Below are positions 11,574 to 24,699 of a stretch of DNA of 64,000 nucleotides, in pieces. The notes beneath the pieces were generated by a model, which was given only the letters and a program-made list of their open reading frames with translations, ran no database searches and was not told where the DNA came from. The position numbers and the translations under genes were made by a program. Each line of letters starts with the position of its first letter. Position 1 is the first letter of the stretch. The stretch is from assembly GCA_014529385.2 (NCBI GenBank), contig CM043960.1, forward strand, positions 119,236,543 to 119,300,542. Reading direction: 5' to 3'. Source of the stretch: Adiantum capillus-veneris (taxonomy: Eukaryota > Streptophyta > Polypodiopsida > Polypodiales > Pteridaceae).

Positions 11574-12720
11574 TGCTAGCCGCAAATGACATGCCATATG
11601 GGGTGGCCTCTACACCACACATAGCCTGAACATCCCCAAGTACCATCTGAAGGTAAGAGTAATCCTATAGGTAGAGAGGGGCACCACCTAGCATAAGTGC
11701 GGCTAGGACGCAGACATACACAACCTAGGGTAGCAAAAGTGAGATGCCCTTTAGGTAACCAACATGAAATGGTGATATAGCAAACGTCCACATGTAGAAA
11801 ATTCCTAGTCAACAGTTAGGAGTGTGTGTACGACGGAGATATGTGACAAGGTTGGAAAGGAGCTTACTGATTGATTGGAGAGGCCGCACGTGATGGAGTA
11901 CAAGCAGAGTGATTTCAGGAGATGAAACATCCCGCAAATGTGAGAAAGCAAAACTAAGGAGAACAGAGAATGGACCCCAAAGATCAAGACAACATAGCAC
12001 CCTTTTATTGGCGATGATGATACTTACAAATGGTGGTCTTGATGGTTACAAACCTGGTTCTTGGCACTAGGGATTCATGATGGAATGCGAGCACCATATG
12101 GTGCATGGCAAAGTTGGAGTTAGCGGGAAGGTTAGCTCAGGAAAAACATCAAGATGATGCAGCCATCGACGACGTCAATCACCCACATCAAGAGCGGACC
12201 AAGGTATCATGGTGTTGATGCAATCAATCAAGCATGCTCATGTTGCCTTGTGGGAGAGTAGTGACTACGTTATGTGCATGGAGTGGCCGTGACTAGTAAC
12301 TTGACCATGGTATGGTGGATAATGGGGCAAATGGTGATGTTGCCAATACTAAAATGTCCAAGCTTTCAACTCAACATGATGCCATGAGCTCTCTAGGTTG
12401 GGGTGCATTATGTGCTTAGTGGTGCTTACCATATAGAATGCATGGAGCTAGTGTATTCCTCCCTTACTTGTGTCTCTCTCTTTGTGCTTAGCGGAGGACT
12501 CTCTATATAGGCTTGAGAGGCGTTCCTTACCCAATGGTCCTTGCAAATATCCAGTGGTCGCACAGGAAAAGATCTAGATGCCTCTCTACTAAGAGAGATA
12601 GAGAGAGAGAAGGTAGAGATAGAGGGAGGGAAGAGTGGGGTGGGGGAAGAGTTTTTTTTACAATCCACTAGCCATGGCTAGGTTATTAGGGAAGACTGGG
12701 GTTTTGGGGTATTTACAAGG
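11574..12720 (-). repeat. Element C 5' LTR, diverged; outer end uncertain
   Basis: The inner edge (CA on the minus strand) is at 11574. Similarity to the LTRs of A and B is weak but clear around 11678-11722 (ggggcaccacctagc and ggctaggacgca). A minus-strand TATA-like box is near 12500-12510. The expected outer terminus, like the TGATGGGGGC of A, is not visible, so 12720 is only an estimate; GA-rich DNA beyond it may still be U3. From 11740 to 12430 I see nothing else. Confidence 0.5.
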
Positions 12721-13993
12721 GTTTTGTCGATGGTTCGTGTGGTTGGTGTGAGGTTTAGGCCTGCTGAAATTGGTATTTTGTTGCGAGAAACCGAGATGCT
12801 ATGTGGTACCTCCTTTCGGTGTCGGCCGGGGCGTGCCTTCGGTGCCACTTCTTGTTATGGTGTTGGCAATGCACGAGTTGGCCGTCTTCTTTTATTTGGC
12901 GTCGATGTCGATTATTCCTTTGCTTTTTTCTATTGTGGGTGCGTATATGCGTGTGTGCATATATGTGCATTTGTGTAAGTGCTTTTATGGGTGCGTATAT
13001 GCGTGTGCATGTATGTGCATCTGTGTAAGCACTTTTATGCATGTTGGTGTGTGTATTGGTGATTGTGTGATTGTGTTTCTGTGTTGTGTGTGCGTCCGTA
13101 TGTGTATGTATGTGTGCGTATGCGTATGTATACATGCGGTGTGTGGGAACGAGACAGAAGTGGAAGGGGTATTATTTATAAATTATGTATATATATATAT
13201 ATATAAAATTTATTTACGTGCTTACTCTGTGCATGTGCAGGGAAACAGCGTGAGAGTACGAGAGTGAGAGAGAGAGGGAACGTGGGCGCTAGGGAAAAAA
13301 TGGGAGGGGGAGAGGGTGTGTGTGTGTGTGTAGTGTGTGTATGTATAGAATAAGAGAGAGAGAAATTCCATGTGGGTGTGTATAGTGGGTGTGTGTGTAT
13401 AGAATAAGAAAGAGAGAAATTCCATAAGGGCGGCGCCTGCACATGCCGACGGGAGAGAGAAAGAGAGAGAGTTCTGATGTTGCAGACCTTGAGAGCGAGG
13501 GAGGGGGTGTGAGAGGGTGTGTGTGTAGATAAGAATAAGAGAGAGATATTTATCATGTTTTACTGCTACACCTTTGGGCCTCTGAGACAGAGCGAGTGGG
13601 AGAGCGGGGTGAGGTGGCGAGGGAGGGAGAAGGTGAGGGAGTTGGTGTGGATAAGAGAGAGATAGAGAGAGGGCTAGTTTCTGCGCGTACTAGGGCTGGT
13701 CCAGAGAACGTGCGAGAGGAAGAGAGAGAGCTTGTGGGGGGGGGGGGGGGGGGGGGGGGTGGGGGCTCTGGGTTTCTTTCGGCCGCCGCCGACAGTGAGT
13801 GAGGAAAGGGGGGGGGGGGAGTTAATGAGGTCAAAGGGTGGTAATTAGGGAGAGAGAGAGTGCATTATTATTATTCCCTTGTGGGCTGTTCACACGCAGT
13901 GAGAGAGACAATGAGGGAGAGAGAGAGTGAGAGAGAGGAAGAAGAGAGAGGAAGAGGAGAAGAAGAGAGAGAGAGAGAGAGGAGAGAGAGAGG

Positions 13994-14067
<74 letters not shown>

Positions 14068-14289
14068 TATTATTACATGGCGGGTTCCTCCATCGAGGGG
14101 AAGAGAGAGAGAGAGAGAGAGTGTGTGAGTGAGAGGGGGGAAAAGATAATGAGAGAGAAAGGGAACACGGGCGCTGGTGGGAAGAAACAAGAGGGGAGAG
14201 AGGGGTATATGTGAGGCCAAGAGGGGGGGTAAGAGAGAGAGTGTGTGGAAAAATAATGAAAGAGAAAGAGAAAAAACATCGGCGGCCCA
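12721..14289. repeat. Microsatellite-rich stretch (GT, GA, G tracts)
   Basis: A GT/GTATGC-rich segment (12930-13140) is followed by GA/GT-rich DNA (13250-13540), a G tract of about 26 bases (13735-13760) and dense GA repeats (13910-14065, 14100-14125). All long open frames here are low-complexity products (RERERE, SLSLSL) and are not genes. It may be an expanded U3 of element C plus flanking DNA. Confidence 0.7.
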
Positions 14290-14579
14290 CTATAGGGAGA
14301 AAGAGGTCCCTGATATTTTATGCACCCTTTGGGGTTTGGTGACAATCATAATAAGGAAAAAATGCCTTATTTCGTGGTTTTCTTTACCTCCGGCTCCTCG
14401 AATGGTGATTCATGTGGCTCTCGGTTTTGAAATCTGAGAACTCTAAACTCTCAGGCCGAGCTAGAGGGCGGTGCCACTAACCCAGTGTCAATGCGTATCC
14501 ACCAAGGTGCACCAGTCCACTAATGACTGTCGGTGGTAGTCATGCAGGAGTCTTACATGTTGAGATTGACATCTCAACA
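14290..14579 (-). repeat. Ty1/copia remnant H: probable 3' LTR
   Basis: On the minus strand a purine-rich GAAAGGAA is followed at 14579 by TGTTGAGATGTC, a typical copia LTR start, which forms a short inverted repeat with itself. The RNase H end of a copia pol lies just before it. The outer end (about 14290) is a guess because no second copy is present. Confidence 0.5.
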
Positions 14580-14599
14580 TTCCTTTCAAGATCAATGCA

Positions 14600-16683
14600 A
14601 TCTCTCGTATTCCAAGCATCACTCAAAACCACCATAGCTTCGCCACTCCAAGGGCCTTTGTGAAGATATATGCAACCTACCCATCCATCGCCACACGTTC
14701 TGCAGGTCGATGTCGTCGGCTAAGACCCTCTATCTAATGAAGTGGTAGTGCACCTCAATGTTGCTTTTTCTTGGCAAGAAACATTGGGTTTCATTCCAAC
14801 TATATGGTGTTGAGGTTGTCACAATAGATGACAACCGGCCTCTGTACATGTACTCCAAAGTCGTGAAGTAGCAATCCCGACCATGCTACCTCACATGCCG
14901 TCACTACAACACCCTTGTACTCTGCCTCTATACATGAAACAGAAATTGTAGGTTGTTTTTTGATGCTCCATATGATAGCAAAACTCCCAAGTGAGAACAT
15001 TTAAACCCGCTGGTAGACCTACGATCATATATACTACCGACCCAATCTACATCAGCGTAGCCATAGAGCTGCAATTCCACATCATCCCTATAAAAGAGTG
15101 TGTAATCCAAAGTAGCCCTCACAATGTGCAAAGCTCATCTCATTGCATCCAAGTGTGGTTTCCTGGGAGACTGCATAAACTCACCCACCAATCCAATTGT
15201 GTAGCTTAATTTTGGATGTGAGATAGTCAAGTAGATCAAGCTGCCTACAATGTTCCTGTACATGGTAGCATTATCAAGCACTTGACTTGCATCATTGCCC
15301 AATTTCAAATTTTGATGTAAGGGCATTGCAATTGGATTACAATCAACCATACCATACTTTTTCAACATATGCAAAGCATATCGCCTTTGTGACAACCATA
15401 CACCTTCTTCTGCGCGAATAGTTTCAATGCCCACCAAGAAATATCGCAAGTCTCCCAGGTATTTTATGTCAAACTCCTACATAAGTAGAGCCTGTAGACC
15501 CTCTACTTTAGCACATTATCACCTCCAACAATCAAATCATCCACATAGATACATATTACCACAATTCCTGTCTCATTTTTTTGCACATATAATCAATGGT
15601 CTGCAAAGCCTAGTGAACTGAGGAATGCTCGTACCAATCTCTAGGTGCTTGCTTTAGCCAATAAAATTCTTTCTTTAATCTACATACAAGGTCACATAGC
15701 CTCATATTTATATAACCTTGTGGTTGCGCCATATGCACAGTTTCCTCCAAGTCTCCATTAAAAAATGAATTCTTTACATCCATTTGTTTCAAGAAACATT
15801 TTAATGTGGAAACCACTATAATTAACACACGAACAATATCCATCTTAGCTACGGAGCTAAACGTCTCCTCATAATAAATCCCATAATTCTATGCATAACC
15901 TTTGGCCACAAGTCTAGCCTTGTACCTTGTCACACTGCCATCAACATTATGATTTATTTTGTCAGCCCACTTACATCCAATTGCTCCTCTTATCCTTTGG
16001 TAGTGGCACCAATTTCCGTGTCCCATTTGCATCAAGTGCAACCATCCCTTGATCCATAGCTTGTTGCCATTTTTTATCCTTGACAGCATCCTCAAAACAT
16101 GTGGGTTCTACTTCCTTAGTAATCTTCACCATAAATACACAATGACGAGCCACATAAATGTCATCAACCAATCTCTACACAGGATTTCTTGCTCTTTGTG
16201 ACTTGCGCCCTATTCCCTGCTTGCATTCTTCTTGCACCCAGAGTCTTCACAGAGGGTATGGAAAACTGCTGATCGAAATTATGCTCAGAATCACTGCTAT
16301 CACCATCATCATAACGAACACTCAAATTTGGAAAATTAGGTACATCATCAACTTTTTCCTTTACTTTTCTGATACATTTGAAGAGTTTGTAGGACTCACT
16401 CTTTCACGTAACCTACTACTCCATGGATTCTCCCCATGACTTGCACTAGAGGACCCTTGTGGCCCACTCAAAACTTGTGACTGTGCATCTGTATTTTTTG
16501 CAGCCACACATCAGCCCCCAAATCATCTTTTACATCAGCATACCAACTTACAATTTCATAAAAAGTGATATCTTAATTGCTCACCCTCACTTTACCTGTC
16601 ACAGGGTTGTAATATTTGTACCCTTTCTGCTCAAGGGAATAGCCAACAAACACACATCTTTATGCTTTTGGATCAAGCTTACT
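14600..16683 (-). pseudogene. Ty1/copia remnant H: integrase end, RT and RNase H, heavily decayed
   Basis: Read on the minus strand, the pieces are in normal copia order. The integrase end has SKLDPKA and CVFVGY (16700-16600), then a hinge region. Reverse transcriptase follows with GCKWADKI, RYKARLVAKGYA (about 15900-15980), QMDVKNSFFNGDLEE and CRLKKEFYWLKQAPRDWYE (about 15620-15800), and DRRSTSGF (about 15010). RNase H has SCIEAEYKG and YCDN (14800-14950). Many stops and frame changes interrupt it, and 5' parts of the element are missing. It is cut at about 16690 by tandem repeat S. Confidence 0.88.
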
Positions 16684-16926
16684 TCCACAAAACTAGCATC
16701 GAGCTCCTAGGGCAACCCAATACAAGACGTGAAGTTGTGGTTGCTTAAAGTAGGAGGAGAACATGAAGTTGTTGTTGGTGCCAAAAAACAAAAACAAGGG
16801 CCAAGACAAAGAGGTGATGGACTATTGTCGTTGGATACAAAAAGAAGGAAAAATCCTTTTATGTAGGATGAGCCATGTCGATAAATATTTCGAGGTTACA
16901 ACAATGCATATTTTGTTAGACTCAAC

Positions 16927-17034
<108 letters not shown>

Positions 17035-17989
17035 GCAATAGATCCATGCCAATGAGAGTGGAATTGAGCCGGATTAGCAATGACTACTTGAGGACCGGGG
17101 GGGGGTGGTCACTACAACAAAAAAAACAAAAACGATCGTGTTGGTCCAACATTAGGGATTCTATTATTCTATATTTTCTCACATTTTCATAGATAGAAGG
17201 GTGTTGAAAAATGGATCTTGATTTTATTTTATTTTAGATTGAGTAGGAAAAGGGTCCCTTTTATTGGTGATCTTGAATGCACTCGATATATAGAATCTAC
17301 TTATGGTGACCCCCCCCCCCGGAAGCAAAACTAGCTATAGCCAACGGATGACTAGAGATAAGAGATCAAACAAGACTTCATTCTCTTCGACATTGATTGA
17401 TCACAAGGAGCTTTAATCCGATTCTTATATAAGAAAACTAGAGCAAGATAGTAGAAAGATTCAATTTTCCTAATTAGAAATAGCTAAATTATGCTTCTCG
17501 ACCTAAGAACTTTGTTTGCTAGGTATCTTGAGGCTTTAAGTAGTTAATTTGACATGCTATCTAAGAATCCTAAATTTTTGTTATATACTAATCCTATTCC
17601 TATAATTTTTCTATATAGAAATTATACTCATCTTACATGCATCATGTGGTTATACAAAATAGCATGTGACTATAGAGAAGCATGTGTTAGGGAAATCCAT
17701 GTAGTAAGGTGCATGCTTAGTATGCTTGGATTTTGGGGCTTGGTCACATATTGAGTGTAAGCTAACAGTTTACCCCAACAAACACCCTCGTAAGTTGAAG
17801 CTTACACGATGTTCATGGATACTAATAGAGGAGATTAATATGGGTCACTTAGGGTAATTGCACATGGCACGTAAGATGAATCTATTGCAAAAGAGCGTAG
17901 GTCTTACCTCCAAAATCCATTACAATACATCATCATAATAGATAATGTTGGCATCCCCTTCTTCTTCTTCTTCTTCTTCTTCTTCAATG

Positions 17990-18900
17990 TGCTATGCAAT
18001 GAGAGAGTGATATCTCCGAGATTCAATTGTGGGTGTTGGATTTTGAACCCACCTTTCCATCCAAAGGAATTGAGTGGGACACATTCTTTAAGTTTAAGCT
18101 TTCATAGCTCTGAACTAGGGAAACCTTCAAGTCTCGATAAAATGAGCACGAGTTCCCATGGTTGAAGGGAAAACTAGAGAAGAAGTTCCTCAGATGATTT
18201 CCATTTGTGTAGTTGCCCTTTCCAAAGAACTTGCCAAGTGGTGACTCCTTTGTTGTGACATTGAAGTGCCGTCCTTCTCTGATTATTGGCAATAGGGGTT
18301 AGAGGGGAGAGAGCCCACCAAATGAAGTCGAATTTTCGGACAGCATTAAACCTATTGCTAGACCACAAGTCTCACAGATTAAGCATTGCCCTATTCCACG
18401 CACCCCACAAAGATGAAGGCAGGTGCGACCCTTTAGCCTTGATGGGGAATGGCCCAAAAAAAATAGTGATCTAGCTCAGATTTTGCCAAGGCTTCCAATT
18501 GGCCAGAGCAAAGCTATTTTTCTTTAATAGGAGGAGAGCCCATTCTTGGCTAGTATCTTGAAGAGCACAGATGAGGACTTTGGCTGCTATTTTATATGTC
18601 CATTTTTTAATATTTTTTACTCCTAGACCCCCTTTTACTACTGGAAGACAACAAATATCCCACCGAACTTTGGCTTCAGCTTTCTTAAGAGTTGGCTATT
18701 ATTGCTTGGATAATCGAGTTGATGGTCTTAAAGTCCTCGCTACCATATTCTTAAATTGAGGGTTTTGGGTTGACAATGAAGCATGGTAGCAGCGTGGATA
18801 CTTAATCCACTGGCCATTGGAAAAGCTCGAGCTATGCTCTAAGTTTGGCTATATGAGTACAACTTTCCCTTTTTCCTTTCTGGTGATCATCATCCATAGC
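17990..18900 (-). pseudogene. LINE reverse transcriptase C-terminal fragment inside S1
   Basis: On the minus strand 18685-18590 translates to a run containing RWDICCLPVVKGGLGVKN, the W..IC.P...GGLG..N signature at the end of plant LINE reverse transcriptases. Downstream on the same strand (18500-18174) the frames carry WGAWNRAM and FDFIWWALS, compatible with the following cysteine/tryptophan-rich tail region. Stops and frameshifts break it. The same fragment is present in S2 (62500-61900). No LINE 5' part or poly(A) tail was recognised. Confidence 0.65.
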
Positions 18901-19016
18901 TGTTGGACCTTTGGTGGTTGATTTGGTGGTCCTTCATTGTGCTCTCCTTTCCTAGTCTGGATTTCTGGTTTATCAAATGGCTAGTTTGATGGACCCTCCA
19001 TGCTTGATTAGATGCA

Positions 19017-19587
<571 letters not shown>

Positions 19588-21003
19588 TGTAACATTTAAT
19601 GGCCTAGTAACTTGTGTGTAGCGGAAAATAGCATGAACATAGTGATCATTTCATTAGAATAGATTCCTAATGAGACTAACAAGAGTGCTTGGGTGGAGAG
19701 AGAAACAAAAAGCATAACACCTAGTTAGATAGCATGAACAATATTTCAAAAGAGAGAGAAAATTAAGCAATTGACAACATTTGAAGACCGGATTTGCATG
19801 GAGCCGGCCCCCCTCCAAAAGGCTTTGTATTATGGTTTCTCCCATCAAGAGAGACATTTTACAATACAATTTCTTGTGCTCCTTCAATACTAGCTAGTGC
19901 AATGAAGATGGAAACTTCAAGCACTACACAAAACACTTATCAAACAAAACATCAATCACCTCATGGTCTTAGACCCAAGACCTCACACACCTTCGAAGAT
20001 GGTGAGAGCTAGTGGGGTATGAGAGTAGATTGAGAGGAAGAAGGAGTATTTTTACGAGAAAGATATACATCTACTCACATAATCACTCATATTAGCATAG
20101 CTTAGTTTAGTAATTAGCATGGTAGAGGAGATGAGCATGCATTGAATCTTGGCTCTTGGTTGGATTTGCATCACAAAGCCAAGTGTTGTTGGTGTAGGCC
20201 TCCCTCTCACAAGCTTGGAGTAGGTGATAAGCTTTCCATTAAAGCTTGAGAAGGAGAGAGAGTCTTCTTTACTTCACACATGAGCTAGTATGAGTGTGTA
20301 GGTGATAATGATTTGAAAAATCAGCCCCCTCTCTCTCTTGGTCGACCCCTCTTGCTATTTGCTCTTGCTAGCATCCTATTGGACCTCCCCAGGCTTAGCC
20401 AATGGTAATAAGAAGCATAAGTGATAGCCTTCTGAGATGTGTCCCCCTTTCCCCTTTTGTGAGAGCTTTAGGTAAATATTTAACTCAACTAAACTCTCAT
20501 TGGACCCCTTTGCCTCTTGGCCAATAGGAATCAGGCAAGCCATTGGGCTGTTGAATGCTCATTGGTCCCCTTGGGAGACTGTCCAATAGTCTTCTAGAGA
20601 GCTTAATTATTATTGGTTCTTTTATTAAGTGTTTTTAAATTAATTAAACTAGATTTACTCTAGCCTAATTCTCATTGGTCCACCTCCAAGGCCATCCAAT
20701 AGGAATTGGGTACACCTTGTGGGCATCTGGGCTAGGGATCTGACATGTGTCCCTCATTCCCTTTGTGTAAAGGGAGCTTGTGTGTGTGTGAGAGAGTTTA
20801 TCTCTCATCCCCTACTTGTAAGGCTCGCCCCCTCCTATGTTGGGATTTCCAAAGACTTTTGGGACACACACAAAGCATCCAATTCCCCCAATGTTTGACC
20901 TTTGGACACAACCTTTGAATTTTGGAACCTTATCATTTTGGAAGTCTTAATGGGCTGAACCTTAGGGTCTTTTAAGCCCATTGTTTCACATGGCTCTTTT
21001 ACA
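19588..21003 (-). repeat. Element F 3' LTR
   Basis: A 1,416-bp repeat starting TGTAACATTTAATGG on the plus strand and ending TTTTACA. It matches the two pieces of the 5' LTR (569 and 833 bp). Pyrimidine-rich ATGCCCCCCCCTTTGG directly after it is the complement of the polypurine tract. Confidence 0.88.
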
Positions 21004-21020
21004 GATGCCCCCCCCTTTGG
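21004..21020 (-). other. Polypurine tract of element F
   Basis: The minus strand reads CCAAAGGGGGGGGCATC directly before the LTR start TGTAAAAG. A similar poly-C block also lies outside the 5' LTR at 60438-60460, which is unexpected. The 480 bases from 21021 to 21503 are 3' untranslated sequence with no feature. Confidence 0.65.
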
Positions 21021-21503
21021 ATCCCTACTGTGGCCGGTCTGCTAGCTTAACCAATATTCTAGCTTTTTCTCCCCTAGCACTTTCCCATATTAAATGATCA
21101 GTTTAACATGAGAAAATCATTTAGGAGAATTAGATATTGATTATTATGACATTACGTCTCTCTTGAAATCATAGTCATCCTCAACTATGGGGTAGAGAAG
21201 ATAAAGAATATTTATTAGTCCTTTTCTTAGCGGGTAGAGGATCCCTATGTTACGTTACAACATCATTCCACAATGGATGACCAGTCCATTTGGCTCTTGA
21301 GAGCCTGAGGGTGCCGCAAGCATGTCTGCACATTAGTCCTATCATCTTCCATAGTAGAGTGACAAGCTCTACTTGGTGTTCAGGAGACGTCGTCTCTGCA
21401 AACTTGATGTAAGCATGCATACTACTTCATTTTTGTGCACAATAAGAAAAAGAGAGTCTTATAAGACAAAATTTTTGTTCATTTTTAACATTTGTTCATT
21501 TGC

Positions 21504-21955
21504 TTACTCTTGGGAAGCATTGGAAGCATTGACAAGGTTTAGGTTATCCTTTAATTGTATGCCTTGCATCCATCTAGCAGGTTCAAAAGGATAATTCTTG
21601 AACTTAATAAGATATTGTCGGATAGTATTACCACCTCTTGGTACCTTGTCTTCATGTGGGAGAATGGACTCTGGCTGCGGCACCTCTTCTTGGTCCTCGA
21701 TCTCCGGTGGGTCTTCAATAGTTGGTTCTTGACTGGCTCTCCTTTGTAAGGATTTAGTAGGCTCACATGGAAAGCATTGTGTATGAGCCAATGGTTGGGC
21801 AACTTGAGTTCATAGGCCATCTCATTGATTGGCCTTAGAATCTGGAAGGGAACATAGTACCTTTTTGCTAGCTTAGCATAGTACTTTTGGTGTCCCATAG
21901 GATTCTTGCCATCGTGTGCCTTAATCGAGCCTAGGGAAATTTTAATAAGACTCAA
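21504..21955 (-). pseudogene. Element F integrase C-terminus with chromodomain
   Basis: The minus strand encodes KLAKRYYVPFQILRPI and HNAFHVSLLNPYKG, the conserved end of chromovirus integrase. After a frame change near 21780, it encodes a chromodomain-like stretch with IRQYLIKFKNYPFEPARWM. The chromodomain normally reads histone marks and steers integration to heterochromatin. A frameshift separates the two halves. Confidence 0.8.
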
Positions 21956-22749
21956 TCATTTTCTTTAAAGGCTTGGGCTCTTCTGTGCTTGTCAGCAGTA
22001 GCCTTTTTCCTTTGCTGTGAGATAGAGATAGCATCCATGATCTTTTGGAAAGATTCTTGTAGGTCTCGGCTATACTCATCTACAACGAAGATCTTCCCGT
22101 GTACCTTAAGTAGCAAGGGACTTTTTGATCTTCCCTCAATTACCTCAAAAGGTGCTTTTCCCGTGGAAGTATGTACATTGTTATTGTAGGCATACTCCAC
22201 TAAGGGTAAGTACTTCTCCCATTGGGATCTTTGATCTACTTCCATTACATAGGATTTTAGTAGGTCGAGAATTGTTAGGTTAACTATTTCACTTTGGCCA
22301 TCCGTTTGCGGGTGATAGGCCGAAGAGAAGTTTAACCTTGTTCCTAAATTCTCAAAGAGACCCTTCCAGAAATTACTGGTCATTCTAGGATCTCTATCCG
22401 ACACTATGGACATTGGTAAGCCATGGTACTTGAAGATTTGTGAAATGAAGAGGGTTGCCATTTGATGGGCTTTGATAGTCTTTTTGACAGTTATAAAAAG
22501 ATCTTGTTTACTGAACCTGTCTACTATTGTCCATATTCCCCTATTCCCATGAATAGACTTAGGCAATCCAAAGATAAAATCCATGGATATGCTCTCCCAT
22601 GGTGAATTAGGGATTGGCAAAGGTTGAAGCAATCCAAGTTGCTTCCCTCTATCAAACTTTGTCTTTTGGCATGCCACACATTTAGAAACATACTCTTGTA
22701 TGTTTGCTTTCATGGTAGGCCAATAGAAAATTACCCCGGAGACATCATA
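21952..22749 (-). pseudogene. Element F integrase core and second half of the zinc module
   Basis: From 22749 downward the minus strand has FYWPTMKANIQEYVSKC and CQKTK (CC half of the HHCC module). The DDE core follows with MDFIFGLPKS, IVSDRDPRMTSNFW and YHPQTDGQSEIVN. The frame is open to 21952. The HH half of the zinc module is displaced to about 23080-23130 by a 292-bp insertion. Confidence 0.85.
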
Positions 22750-23041
22750 GGTGCATGATGTTTGTTGCTGATGAATATTTGGTGAGAATGCATTTACAAG
22801 AATCCCCAAGTCTCTAGCACTGGTTTTCAAGCATTTTTACCAATTTTCAAACAAAAAGTTTCTCAAGATAACAAGTTCCTCTTTTTTCTGTTTTTGACAC
22901 TTCCTCCTTTGCGTTTTGGGTGTCAATAGTTGGTCAAAACTTTAGTCTCATTGCATACTTAGGGTAAAAACCCACTTTTGAACACTCTAGTGCATTAAAA
23001 TTTTTCAAATTTGGTCTCCAAATGACTCTTGAAACATCATA
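22750..23041. other. 292-bp insertion in F integrase related to the palindromic units of E
   Basis: The octamer ACATCATA is at both edges (22742-22749 and 23034-23041). The insert divides the HHCC module and has no coding frame. It is collinear with the unit between the last two palindromes of E (56922-57187). The best stretch is 22968-23040 against 57110-57192, sharing GAACACTC, TTTGGTCTC and ACATCATAC. The left edge, GACATCATA then GGTGCATGATGT, nearly rebuilds the E palindrome. Confidence 0.6.
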
Positions 23042-23310
23042 CACTGTTTCAATTCCCTTTAGGGTAGATTGCATCCCTCTATGTCTTGCATAAGGAGGAG
23101 CATGAGATTCATACATTACTTTCTCACGTAGTGAGCTAGTAACGCATAGTCTATTGCCATAGAAAAGATAACCATCTTGTAAAGTAAATGGTTCCTCTTT
23201 CTTCCCTAGTGCAAGGGCTGAAATCACATCTCTAAAATCGGGATCGATAGAATACTCAACTATCATAGAAGATAGATCACTGTGAGTTGCTATGGAAACC
23301 GCATTCACTC
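23042..23310 (-). pseudogene. Element F: first half of integrase zinc module
   Basis: The minus strand reads ESHAPPYARHRGMQSTLKGIE, the HH half of the H2C2 module, after a tether region with FRDVISALALGKKEE. It stops being integrase-like at the insertion edge at 23041. Confidence 0.75.
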
Positions 23311-24099
23311 TCGGCCATCTTGAGAGTGCATGAGTTACTTGATTATGCTTGCCAACAATGTGAGCAATATGAATGAAATTGTGAAAGAAAATTTTCCCAC
23401 CTCATTTGTTTGTCATGAAGTACTTAAGACTTTGGTGGTCCGTTCGAAGAATAAAAGGAGTCCCCAATAAATAGTGCTTCCATGAGTCTAAGGCATGTAG
23501 AATTGGGAGGAGTTCCTTTCCATATATGCCTAAAGCTTGCTCAATAGGGTCGAGCCTTCAACTTTCATAGCCTATGGAGTGCCCTTCTTGAAGCAAAATA
23601 GCTCCAAGGCAATCACCACAAGCATCACATTGGACCTCAAATGGTTTTGAGAGATTCGGTAATGTAAGCACAGGTTGAGAGATAAGCTTTTCTTTAAGCT
23701 TTTTTACCTAGTCTTGATTTTATTGATGAAATTGTTTGGCAATTGAATTGAGGCGATTTTGGAAATTTTAATTGAAAGCATTGTTTTCCTTGGTAGACCA
23801 TGTGTATCAAACGTTTTTTTTAATGCACACATACCTATAAAGCTTCTTAACTCATGAAGATTCCCTGGTTTAATCCATCCTTTTATTACCTCTAACTTTT
23901 ATGGATCCATTTGGATGCCATCTTGAGAGATAATGTGACCTAAATACTGAATCTATTGTAAGAAAAATTCACTTTTCTTTCGATTAACATAAAGTTTATT
24001 CTCTCTTAGAACTTGAAATATTACCTAGAGGTGTCTCTTGTGTTTGTCTAATGCAATAGAGTAAATGATGATATCATCAAAGAACACTCCAGTAAACGT
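23311..24099 (-). pseudogene. Element F: RT thumb and RNase H, decayed
   Basis: Frames with stops every 20-60 codons cover the end of reverse transcriptase and RNase H. Recognisable pieces on the minus strand include the FFDDIIIYS active site just upstream (about 24060-24090), LGHIISQDGIQMDP (about 23900-23950), and RNase H residues near 23400-23660. Position between RT and integrase supports the call; the sequence alone is weak. Confidence 0.6.
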
Positions 24100-24486
24100 T
24101 CAGTGAGGCTTGAATAGCTTCTCCATCAAGCGGTTGAATGTGGCTGGTGCATTGATCAAGCCAAAAGGCATGACAATGTATTCATAAAGACCAAACGTAG
24201 TGCGAAATGTGGTCTTTACAATGTCTTGATCAACTATCCTTATTTGATGATAGACACTTTTTAGATCAATCCTACTGAAGTAGGTGGACCCTTGTAGCTT
24301 ATCAAATAGGTCTTCTACCCGTGGAACGGGAAACCTATTCTTGATCGTGATCCTATTTAGTGCTCTATAGTTGGCACGCATAGGATATGTGCCGTCTTTC
24401 TTTTGCACTAGTAGCACAGGAGAACAAAATGGAGATGAGCTAGGCCTAACTATTCCCTTCTCAACTAACTCATGCACTTGCCGCAT
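24100..24486 (-). pseudogene. Element F reverse transcriptase, fingers and palm
   Basis: An open stretch encodes VLLVQKKDGTYPMRANYRALN, FSRIDLKSVYHQIRI and MPFGLINAPATFNRLM. A TGA stands just before the VFFDDIIIYS catalytic motif, which is otherwise preserved in the same frame. FxDD in place of YxDD is common in Ty3/gypsy. Confidence 0.85.
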
Positions 24487-24699
24487 AATCTCCTCTTGTT
24501 GAGCTTGAGAAACTCTATAAGGAGGTTTGCTAGGCGGTGAAATTCGTGGAAAAATTTCAATTGCATGGTCATCATTGCCTCGTTTAGGAGGTAGCTCACA
24601 AGGAATGTCGTCAATAAAAACATCTTGAAACCCCTTGAGAAAATTGGATAACTCTAATTCCTTTTGATTGTGTATCTTTTCTTTTGCTAAACATTAGGT

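Noticed and set aside
12755-13135. 126-codon His/Thr-rich frame near 12.9 kb
   Set aside because: Translation of a GT/GTATGC-rich repeat.
13910-14300. Open frames of 90-139 codons coding RERERE or SLSLSL
   Set aside because: They are translations of the GA/CT microsatellite on both strands; no codon bias or non-repeat content.
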